From the NCBI GenBank assembly GCA_951394405.1, contig OX596336.1:992001-1056000 (forward strand): DNA of 64,000 nucleotides, read 5' to 3'. A model generated the notes under the pieces. The model searched no databases, was not told where the DNA came from, and saw only the letters and a program-made list of their open reading frames with translations. Shown here one piece after another: positions 56,367 through 64,000 of the stretch (position 1 is the first letter of the stretch; every line of letters starts with the position of its first letter). This stretch comes from Coprinellus micaceus (Eukaryota; Basidiomycota; Agaricomycetes; Agaricales; Psathyrellaceae). The translations under genes and the position numbers were made by a program.

Positions 56367-56457
56367 CTCGGGGTGATGAGGCTTTGGAGATTGGCATTGA
56401 TACCACCGCTCAGATTCAATATTTCGGAGCCAGAATGTTCGAAATACGTCATTGGTC

Positions 56458-58261
56458 CTATTGAGATGCTTTGAACTTCGCCTGGAGCTCCTCAGCGAAA
56501 GCGTGGTTGTATGTGATGCATTGCATACGAACAATGGGAATGGACTAAGCACCGTGTCAAAGAAGCGATCACATTCATGATTCGGGGCAACTCACCTCCT
56601 GACCAGATTCAAATGCGTCGATAACATCTTTCACGGTCAACTTGCTCTTCTCCTTGGGCGTCTTCCTGATCGATTCGACCTCATTCGTCAAGTTCGCGTC
56701 GTTTATCGGCTTTCCCTCCTTTCTGAGCGCCATTCTGGCTCTCATCTTCACATACGGCGGATGCTTCTTGTGGTGTGCAATCTTCTTCCCCCAGGTGCGC
56801 TTCACGTTCTCCGGCTGATTAGCGAAGTCCTGTGCAGTGAGCGCGCCGACAACTTCGCTCTCATATTCACCAGCATAGTTCCACCTCTTCAGCGAGCTGT
56901 CGTTGAGAGGAACCCGAGTGAAGAGGGACCAGTTCCCCTCTAGCATCTCTACACGCCCACAAAGCAGGAGACCAGGTTCACCTGGGGCAGCAGGCATCTC
57001 TGGGTTGGTATCGAACCCCGGATAAATGAAGCGTCTGATATCCCTCGCTTTGATGCCTTTCTTCGTGGTGTTATGCCATAGCAACCCTTGTATTGCCGCT
57101 CCGAACTCCTTCTGTAGGAGTGTGATGGGCAGCTGGAGCTTAAGAGGTGGGGGCTGAGCCTTTAAGGTCGGGACTCCCGCAAGAAGCTGGTTGGCGACCT
57201 TCTCGTCCATTTTGAGGCTATCCGCCTTGATTTGCTTGATAGGGAACTATCCCAAAGGTTTTAGTCCATCATAAATTACTCGACATGCGTTTAAAATTGT
57301 GACAGGACCTACCTTGGTGCGCGGACCTGAGGTGGACGCCTCGAACTTCGGGGCTTGCTCGAGACGGCTAGACGAAGGTGTTGGCTCTGCTCGGGATATG
57401 TCGTGCTCTATTTTCATCGACGTGGTCGAAATATCTGACTCTGTGTCGGAGGGTTGAGACTTCGATAAGACGGGGGTGGCAGGCTTGCGTTTAACTAGAG
57501 GCCTCTCTGCTCCCTTAGGCTCCCTAGCTTTCTTCGTTGGACGCGATCGGTGTGATTCCCAATCTGCGTCGGCTTGTGCTGGAGCTTTCCGTTTTCGCGA
57601 ACTGGCACGTCTCGATGGTGGAGACTCATTCATTGACTGGAGAAAGGTAAGTATCCTGTTCGTGGCCTTGCTGTCGGACTGACCGGGGCAGTGTCTTCGG
57701 TCTCAACAACACCTGGTGAGTTGGCAGCTTCCTGAGGGTATCCCGTGAGCTATTTGCGTGCTCTGCCCTCAAACAACTCTTCACAACCACACACCTCCTG
57801 ATGAAAAGCCGTCTCCTCGCTCTATAAGGTCGGTTAGAGATACGTTCCAGCACATGGGGGAGAATGCACACCTTGGCAACAATAGCATTGGCGTGGTCAG
57901 GGCCAGCAACGGTACTCTGCACCCAGATGCTTTCCTCCGGTGCCTCCTCCTTAGTTGGAGTATTAGGTGACTCAGACGCGTAGCTTAACGACCTGGACCT
58001 CCCTCCGAAGTCCGACTCCCCAGGTCGTGGTGTGCTGGCCAACGGACCGCTCGACAGCACCTCTCTCTTTTGGCCACGTAGCTCCTGGATTTCTTGCTTC
58101 AGCGCCTGGTTCTCCACCTGAAGGACCTCCACCTGCGGCTTCAAACAGGACATCTCCGAGTCTAAGCGTTGAAGCCGGTCCATAATTGATTGGAAGGCAC
58201 CTCGAGACACTGGAAATGTGTCTCCAACTGCGTCGACGCTGCTTTCGGTAGGGTCGGTCAT
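56458..58261 (-). CDS. Coiled-coil protein with DUF6697-like C-terminal domain
   Basis: Six or seven exons, about 525 residues. The N-terminus (MTDPTESSVDAVGD) leads into a leucine-zipper-like coil (residues ~25-70, IMDRLQRLDSEM and VEVLQVENQALKQEIQEL). A Ser/Pro-rich stretch and short exons follow, then a basic region with nuclear-signal-like clusters (RKRKAP, RPTKKAREP). The C-terminal ~220 residues look like one folded domain: LPITLLQKEFGAAIQGLLWH, GLLLCGRVEMLEGNWSLF, KRWNYAGEYE and ANQPENVKRTWGKKI. This resembles the basidiomycete DUF6697 family; that assignment is from memory and moderate. The last exon ends FKASQ at 56458. A nuclear, possibly DNA-associated, role is inference from the basic clusters. 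Confidence 0.74.
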
Positions 58262-58743
58262 GGCTGGAAGCTGTTCCCCTTAGGACCACGTTGACCGGTG
58301 TTGTGGGGATGCTGGAAATGGCTGCAGGGGGGCTATGGTGGGGTAAGAAAAGAATGGTGCCACAACTTGGTGACCTCTGGGGCGTTCACGTCATTTTAGC
58401 GCCCGAGGTTGATCGGGCCCTGTACGGCGAAGGGGTTCGGTCGTCCTGACCGTACCCTACCATTGTATTGGCGGCCTCTTAGCCGACGAAGTAGGTGTGT
58501 TTCCTGTGGTTATAGCTAGGTTGTAGCTAGTACATGTTGGACATTGAGAGGAGGTCGGAAAGCAGTGAGCCACTTCGCTGATTGCCGGCGGAATTCTGAA
58601 TTTGGATTTCTTCCCTTGCTCCTGACCACCATCATGTGCAGAGACGCCGCCATAGCGCCGCACACCCCTGACTTGAACGGCCAACAACCTACCAAGGGAT
58701 TCCTTGTGTAATGTCTGAAGGGCTGGGGTTTGTATTAGCCTAC
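58262..58743. other. Divergent promoter region
   Basis: 482 bp shared between the DUF6697-like gene (minus) and the microprotein gene (plus), with the recurring-word variant at 58396. Confidence 0.6.
58396..58404 (-). promoter_or_regulatory. Recurring word variant (TTAGCGCCC on plus strand)
   Basis: Inside ATTTTAGCGCCCG, identical to the 13-mer at 45687. It is 135 bp upstream of the start at 58261 and about 340 bp upstream of the start at 58744. Confidence 0.55.
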
Positions 58744-59089
58744 ATGGGCACATGCTTTTTCTGTGAGTGGATCTCTAAGCAACAACGAGGTTGTAGTGAC
58801 CTTTGCGGGTTTCGCAGGCTGCAATTGCTGCGGCAGGCCAGACGCAATAGAGGAGATGCAATTGGGATCTGAATTTAGGGGTCGCACAAAACGTAATCCA
58901 CGAGAGCAAGAGGTCGATGACGAGTTCATGGCGCGGAATTACACTCGAGACGCCTATGGTCGCATCCATATCGAACCCGGGCCCTCGCAGATCTCACAGA
59001 ACGTCAAATCCGAGGGGAAGGACCAATCCGTCCACGAAGCTTCGGCAAGCGCCCAAATTAACCAGGAAAAGGATATTGGTACAGGGTGA
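58744..59089 (+). CDS. Cysteine-rich microprotein with predicted lipidated N-terminus
   Basis: Exons 58744-58762 and 58818-59089 give 96 residues. The start MGTCFFCCNCCGRPD has Gly2 with several Cys directly after it, the layout of N-myristoylated plus palmitoylated proteins; alternatively the Cys could bind metal. The Cys block is built only by splicing a 55-nt intron. The remainder is hydrophilic (DDEFMARNYTRDAYGRIHIE), with a disordered end rich in Ser, Gln and Lys. A frame running from the intron's first base gives a longer but less sensible protein. No family recognised. Convergent with the gene ending at 59154. Confidence 0.62.
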
Positions 59090-59153
59090 TGGTGCTTCGC
59101 ACGGAACGCAGGGTGAATATTCCCTCAGTTGACCTCTCGGAAACAGAAGCAAT

Positions 59154-60161
59154 CTAATGCAATGAAGGTGCTCGAAGCCTTCCCATTGGAATATTCGAGG
59201 GGGCTTTCTTCTTTCTCCTATTCTTCTCCTCTTCCCTCTCCCTCTCCCTCTCCTCCTCTTCCCTTTTCTCCTCCGCCTCCTTTTTAGCCCACAGGTCCAG
59301 GTTCCGCTGGAGCCAACACAGATTCTTCGCTCCCCCACTCTCGAATGCCCTCCTCCATTCAACTCTAACACTATCATCCCTCCTGATATCCTCCCAGACC
59401 ATGCATGCGTGCCCCCGCGCGACGAAGCTCAGATATGTCAAGACCACGGACATGGCATCCACCTCCCCGCTGTCGCCCCTCGGAACCGTGACCAAGACGT
59501 TCGCGGGGTCTCCGCCGCTGCCCTCGACCTCCCGCTTTCTCGGGTTGGCGATAGAGTCGTGTGGGAGCGCAAGGAACATGGCATCGCAGGCTACCTCGAG
59601 CTGTTTTGGGTTGAGGAAAGTGCTCATTCTGCGTGGAGGCAGTTGGAGAGGAGCAGGGGGGACGAGGAGGGTGAGACTGTGGATTCCGTATTTCTCGTTG
59701 AAGTCTGCTTTCCACTTTCCGATGCTTAAGGGATCCTTGGCGTGTACGACGCGGATAATATGAGTATAGGAGCGGAGATGACTTGCTTCTTTGTTGGATA
59801 GGGGGTGTGCATACTGGGGGGAGGCGGAGGCGGCATAGTCGAAATCACAGTACGCGACAGACAGGTCACTGAAGATGGGGGTAAGCGCTTCCAGTCTGAT
59901 AGGCGGTGATGTCCACGACGTCGACATATCCATTATCGGAGCGTTATTCACTTGGCGGACTGCAGGCCTGGTGGGCTTCAGAAAGTGTGGCATTCGACAC
60001 GCGATGCTCCAAGCAAAGGATCCTGGACCTTTCCTAGGCTTCGAGGACAGAGTGGTGCGCACGGTCAGCTGAACGCTGCACCGTTGTCGAAGAGGTTGCT
60101 GGTTCCGCATCGCGAGAGGTTGTTTCGGTTGATGAGGCTGGAGAGGGGTCTGGTGGGTCAC
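59154..60161 (-). CDS. Unrecognised protein, possibly a degenerate dual-specificity-phosphatase fold
   Basis: Single exon, 335 residues. The first ~60 residues are basic and might be a targeting peptide; the folded part could start at MDMSTSWTSPP. The pattern YTHIIRVVHAKDP, then HSLTLLVPPAP, then QLEVACDAMFLAL, then NVLVTVPRGDSGEVDAMSVVLTYL follows the strand-helix order of dual-specificity phosphatases. In those enzymes the segment would be V-L-V-H-C-x5-R-S; here the His, Cys and Arg are absent, so it would be catalytically dead. The C-terminal end is a Glu/Arg/Lys run (REEEEREREREEEKNRRKKK). The family call is an inference from pattern only. Confidence 0.68.
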   Translation of the reverse strand: MTHQTPLQPHQPKQPLAMRNQQPLRQRCSVQLTVRTTLSSKPRKGPGSFAWSIACRMPHFLKPTRPAVRQVNNAPIMDMSTSWTSPPIRLEALTPIFSDLSVAYCDFDYAASASPQYAHPLSNKEASHLRSYTHIIRVVHAKDPLSIGKWKADFNEKYGIHSLTLLVPPAPLQLPPRRMSTFLNPKQLEVACDAMFLALPHDSIANPRKREVEGSGGDPANVLVTVPRGDSGEVDAMSVVLTYLSFVARGHACMVWEDIRRDDSVRVEWRRAFESGGAKNLCWLQRNLDLWAKKEAEEKREEEEREREREEEKNRRKKKAPSNIPMGRLRAPSLH

Positions 60162-61090
60162 AGCACAGATGTTGGGACGAGAGGAACTGAGTTTGGACGA
60201 GGGACACGACCGCAGAAGCCCTTATATCCCCTGGTCGTCAAAGAGGGCCTGCCCTCACCGTCATTGTTGAAGCCGGATGTCCTTTGTTTCCTTTCAAAGG
60301 AAAGTGATGACCGTCGGTCTTTTTCCCTCCCAACCTTGATTGAGCGGCTCAATCTTGGAATCATTGTCCGTACGAAAAGGTGCTCTGTGTGCCTCCCTTT
60401 CAAATGCCTTTCTCGAAATCTCTATTCAACGGCCCGCAGCTGCCGTCCTTTTCATTGCACCCGGGCGGGCCAAGGGGCATCGCGACATGTGCAAGATCGG
60501 GCTCTGTGACGTCACGCGTAAGCGCCCAGGATCTCGTCGCGTCCCTCGAGGGGGATCTTGGGCACTTGAGTAGGCATCGTAGTTGTCGACAAGACCTTCG
60601 ATAGGTTGGGCGAACGAACTCATATCTCCCCAGCCCCAGTGAAGGTTTACCGAGAGGCTACACACCCCAATCATACGACTTCTTCGATCCGCCTCCCCAA
60701 GCCCCTCCCAGTCCACATTCATCTCCTAAAGAGCTTCAACCGGTATCCGAGTAGGTCCGCAACCCAGCGCCAAGACTGCGCACGGTAACTGAAAGAGATG
60801 TCGAGCGCACACTAGGCGTAGAGCACTTCGATCACGGTCCTTCCATACCTTGGCCCCGAGGGACTGATACCTACCAATGCCTGAAACAGAGAGCCTCGGT
60901 GATGGTAAAACACCTATTGGCCAATCCAACGGATCTGGACCGGGTAAGTTGCGCGTGTAAGGAATTAGTTATGGGGTAGATACTGTAGATGGGAAAGGCA
61001 ATCGCCCAGGAAGCGGACGCTAGGTGGTGTCGCATAAAATACAGCAGGCGTCAACTTTGGTGGTAGCGACACTTTCTACCAGTAGCCTTG
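60162..61090. other. Intergenic region
   Basis: No gene seen. It contains one recurring word (60519) next to GTCACGCGT, and the 3' flank of F-box-like copy 2. Confidence 0.5.
60519..60527 (-). promoter_or_regulatory. Recurring intergenic word (TAAGCGCCC on plus strand)
   Basis: 358 bp upstream of the start at 60161; directly preceded by CACGCG, which contains part of an MCB-type ACGCGT site. Confidence 0.5.
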
Positions 61091-62842
61091 TCAGTGTTTA
61101 AAGTCCGTTTCGTAGCTGATCCTAGAGCTAGGGAAAAACGGAGGGTGGTCCGAGGGGTTGTAGATGACGGGCCTGGCCAGCTCCAACATAACACCAGATT
61201 CTCTAATCTCCGTCAACGGGTCGCCCTCGTCCTTCATCCAAGGGCGGAAGGACGGGATCGGGGAGTCGAAAGGGAGGCGCGTGAGTGTGAGTTCACGGAG
61301 TCGCGCTACGTTCTTCGACGCTACCCGATCCTGGTCGGACCTCGCCTTGAGGAAGCTCAAGAGAGTTTCCAAGGTGACGACCGCCTTGGCATCGCACCGG
61401 AGTACTTCCAACCGTGGGCAGAGGAATCCTCTGTCTTCCTTTGGCGTCAGGGCGACGATGTGCGAATCGGTGAGCACGAACGGTTCTTTCGGGTTGTCAA
61501 AGGCGTAGTCGGGCGGGGTGTTGTACCGCTGCTCGATTCGAAGGCCGATGGAGATCTGCTTCATGCTCGGCGCGTGCTGTAAGCAGGACATGAATACCTC
61601 GCTCGCTAGAGTTGGGAGGTCGAAGCCCAGGACTTCGATCTTGTCGCCGTACTTGTGGAAGATGTTGAGGAAGGAAGAGGTTGAATGTGGTGAGACATCG
61701 TATTCGGGGTAGTAATGAAGCTCGCGGATGGATGGCGTGTCGACGAGTGTTAAGAACCGGTCCATCTCCATGCAGCATCCTTCGAGGGACAGTGCCTTGA
61801 GCTTGGGGAGCGCGATGAAGGTGGGCTCCGAAATAGGAGGTAGACAAGTGGGGAGGGAGAGGTGGCATTGGCGGAGGTTGGTACACTTTGCGAAGATGGG
61901 CAGGAGGACGGTAATCATTGACGGGGGCCTCGTAAGGCCAAAGGAGGGGCGAGTGTAGACGGTCCCAATGGTGAGGGTGGTGAGATGGGACCAGTCTACG
62001 GATAAACGGGCGAAGCGGTGAGGGGACTCCTCGTTGGTCAAGATGATCAACTTCTGGAGGAGGGGGCCCGCGTAAAGGCTCTTGCAGTCTAGTATTGAGG
62101 AAGGACCTTCGTGGTCGAGGTGCTGGGGATGCCAGCCAGTGTCAGTAATCCGAACCTTCTTCAGCCGAGGTAGCGATATATCTGTCGAGAAGATCTCAAC
62201 CAACTCCAACTGCGACTCGAAATCCAGAGACTCCCAACGCTGGGAGTGCACGATAAGCTTTCGGAAAACGGTACGCATGATATCCGTGTGTAGTGGGGAG
62301 GATCCAGGGAGGTGTGGGCCTTTGCGCATGCGAATGGAAATCGGGACACTGGCGGAACGCTGCAACCATCGGTCAACCTCAGCCTCGAAGGAGGCCCGCT
62401 TCAGCTCGTCTTCATGTCGTTGTTGGGATCTCGCTTGGAGGGTCACAGGAACTGTGATGTTCATCGACGACCACAACTCCGGGGTGTTCAACGCGATCTC
62501 CCTCCACATCCTACACACCCTCAACAGCACCAATGGCGCATCGCAGACGCGGAAAGAGGCATACCCGGGCGTCGGTGATTTCGCCTGTAGGAATATCGCC
62601 TCCATGACCTCTGTCGGGAGGCGTCGAATCCACGAAGCAGCTGATCTCGCAGGCCGCATCTTCTTCAACAGTGCACTCTTCGCCTTGTATAACCTCTCGC
62701 TCTCCTCCAGGTTGGCCTTGATGTCTTCCTCGAGCTTGACCAGCTCTGCCTCTTCGGGTGCGAGCATCGCTTTGAGCTCCTCAAGTTCAGCATCGGTAGG
62801 GGGACGGTTGCTCGAGGCGAAGTCGCCAATGTTGACACCCAT
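61091..62842 (-). CDS. F-box-like protein, copy 2
   Basis: Single exon, 583 residues from the ATG at 62842 (MGVNIGDFASSNRPPTD), chosen because it aligns with MTVNVADFASTNRPPTD of copy 1; a longer start at 62914 adds a Pro-rich stretch. It has the same coiled coil (ELEELKAMLAPEEAELVKLEE), the F-box-like block (SWIRRLPTEVMEAIFLQA, PLVLLRVCRMWREIALNTPELWSSM) and leucine-rich segments (LLQKLIILTNEE, LKALSLEGC). It ends YETDFKH versus RETNFRE in copy 1. Expected role: substrate adaptor of an SCF ubiquitin ligase. Its tRNA-Ala neighbour is 225 bp upstream. Confidence 0.86.
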   Translation of the reverse strand: MGVNIGDFASSNRPPTDAELEELKAMLAPEEAELVKLEEDIKANLEESERLYKAKSALLKKMRPARSAASWIRRLPTEVMEAIFLQAKSPTPGYASFRVCDAPLVLLRVCRMWREIALNTPELWSSMNITVPVTLQARSQQRHEDELKRASFEAEVDRWLQRSASVPISIRMRKGPHLPGSSPLHTDIMRTVFRKLIVHSQRWESLDFESQLELVEIFSTDISLPRLKKVRITDTGWHPQHLDHEGPSSILDCKSLYAGPLLQKLIILTNEESPHRFARLSVDWSHLTTLTIGTVYTRPSFGLTRPPSMITVLLPIFAKCTNLRQCHLSLPTCLPPISEPTFIALPKLKALSLEGCCMEMDRFLTLVDTPSIRELHYYPEYDVSPHSTSSFLNIFHKYGDKIEVLGFDLPTLASEVFMSCLQHAPSMKQISIGLRIEQRYNTPPDYAFDNPKEPFVLTDSHIVALTPKEDRGFLCPRLEVLRCDAKAVVTLETLLSFLKARSDQDRVASKNVARLRELTLTRLPFDSPIPSFRPWMKDEGDPLTEIRESGVMLELARPVIYNPSDHPPFFPSSRISYETDFKH

Positions 62843-63066
62843 CGGCTGCGGAATGGGCCAGGATATTGGGCCTGGAGAGATCGGAGGGGGCGATCGGGGA
62901 CAAGGACGAGACACCAGCCGGTGGCCTGGAGCTCTTTGTCGGAGACGATGGTGGTCGAGGTCAACCAGGACGTCGCCAGGCGATACCGGTGAGAACGGCG
63001 GCGGGGACTCGTCGGGCGTCGGGTGCGGGGCGCATCATATCCGCCTTTTTTCCATCCTTGTTGTAC

Positions 63067-63140
63067 GGGCACATGGTGTAGTTGGTTATCACGCTCGCTT
63101 AGCATGCGAGAGGTGTTGGGTTCAATTCCCAATGTGTCCA
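63067..63140 (+). tRNA. tRNA-Ala (AGC), copy 4
   Basis: Identical 74-nt gene followed by TCTTTTTGCCC, a T5 terminator. The bases after the T run match copy 2 (TTTTTGCCC), hinting that 3' flanks were copied along. Confidence 0.96.
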
Positions 63141-63895
63141 TCTTTTTGCCCACCCCCCGGCTTTGCAATGTCCGAGGGCCGAAAACCGGAAGTTCCCGAC
63201 TGGCCCAATCTGTGAGAATGCCGGCATCTTCTCCTTCTTCCTCCCCTTCACGGCGCAATCTCGAGTGGGTTGCTCTCACTTTGAGGCTCACATCGGGAAA
63301 GCTTGGAACCTGCACTTTTGAGCTCCAATTTGTTATTCAACCTTGTTCTAGTCTCCACTGTTAGCAGCAAGTATGAGTCGGTGGCGCTCGAAAGTCTGGT
63401 GCGTGGCCCTTCGTCATGGCCGCATGCATGATTGGAACGATAACCTGCTGCCTTGTGTTTTCAGTTCCTGCGAGGACGTGTCCGAAAGTCTGAGTCCAAC
63501 GCTATTTATTGTTTTATCGCCCGGACTTGGCGCCGATTCTGGCGAACTCAGCGCTTTGTGCTGGGTGTAGTCTCGAGAAGAAGTTCCGTTCCTTGCGACT
63601 TCTCTCTCGAATTTGACTTGCAGAACCATCATTTGATTGGTATCGTGGGTCAGAACCTCTCTGTATCTCAGTCCGAGTCTGCGGAAAAACAGACCCTGTG
63701 ACGACAGCAAGTGAGAACATGCCCAGTTGCTACCAGATAAAGGGATCGCCGCGCGTTTGCCTCGCCTTGTGATGCTGAGCAACACGCGGCGTCCGTAGCT
63801 TCTGGGGACTTTGGTGTGAGCGGTGCCTAGCGCTTCCATCTCGTCGGTATCCGCATCCTGTTCTCCACATTACTTATAGACGATTGGGAGCAATC
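63141..63895. other. Intergenic region
   Basis: Frames at 63373 and 63453 (65 and 82 codons) overlap a minus-strand frame and show no family feature. Nothing else is seen. Confidence 0.45.
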
Positions 63896-64000
63896 ATGGT
63901 CTCCTTGTCGTTTCACACAGCTTCGAGCTTACCCTTGGACTTTGTGGACCTTCTACAATCGCTCTACAACGCGATGTGGAACGGGCTCCTCACTTTGGCG
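63896..64000 (+). CDS. Possible 5' end of a gene leaving the window
   Basis: An ATG at 63896 opens a frame (MVSLSFHTASSLPLDFVDLL) that stays open to the window edge, only 35 codons. It could be a first exon; the fragment is too short to judge. Confidence 0.25.
   Translation, partial: MVSLSFHTASSLPLDFVDLLQSLYNAMWNGLLTLA

Noticed and set aside
62082..63215. 377-codon plus-strand frame
   Set aside because: It is the shadow of F-box-like copy 2 on the other strand and also crosses the tRNA-Ala gene.

Overview
This window is nuclear DNA of a filamentous basidiomycete, most likely an Agaricomycete. The genes carry many short GT-AG introns (about 45-78 nt). The content is typical of that class: AA9 polysaccharide monooxygenases, MYND-finger proteins, a DUF6593-like protein and repeated families of F-box proteins. 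No transposon, rRNA gene, CRISPR array or bacterial-type operon was seen. Gene models were built by hand from reading frames, splice signals and comparison between paralogs inside the window, so exon ends are predictions.

Layout. 1-13 kb: a long coiled-coil gene leaving the left edge, a tRNA-Ala, two tandem MYND genes whose last exon encodes a hydrophobic tail, and a seven-exon coiled-coil gene. 13-28 kb: a second coiled-coil gene sharing the N-terminal motif of the first, then three F-box/zinc-finger paralogs with a Mis12-type kinetochore gene between the first two. 29-34 kb: a Cdh1/Fzr activator of the anaphase-promoting complex and an unrecognised gene. 34-38 kb: two tandem secreted AA9 lytic polysaccharide monooxygenases. 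38-45 kb: an F-box-like gene, a tRNA-Ala, a small secreted cysteine-rich protein, and a fourth F-box/zinc-finger paralog. 45-50 kb: small coiled-coil genes, a DUF6593-like gene, and the RNA polymerase I/III subunit RPC40. 50-54 kb: an epoxide-hydrolase-like gene and a decayed tandem copy. 54-63 kb: small orphan genes, a coiled-coil gene with a DUF6697-like half, a very small cysteine-rich gene with a predicted lipidated N-terminus, an unrecognised gene with a possible dead phosphatase fold, a second F-box-like gene and the fourth tRNA-Ala.

Four genes are conserved housekeeping genes (Cdh1, Mis12, RPC40, tRNA-Ala). Most of the rest belongs to families duplicated within the window: four F-box/zinc-finger genes, two F-box-like genes, two MYND, two AA9, two hydrolases, two coiled-coil genes and four identical tRNA-Ala genes.

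The most unusual observations are: a 9-mer, GGGCGCTTA or its complement, present nine times (seven of them as GGGCGCTTAT) and almost only upstream of genes; a C-terminal C-x2-C/H-x4-H finger shared by the four F-box paralogs; the pairing of tRNA-Ala copies with duplicated genes; and the predicted lipidated microprotein at 58.7 kb.
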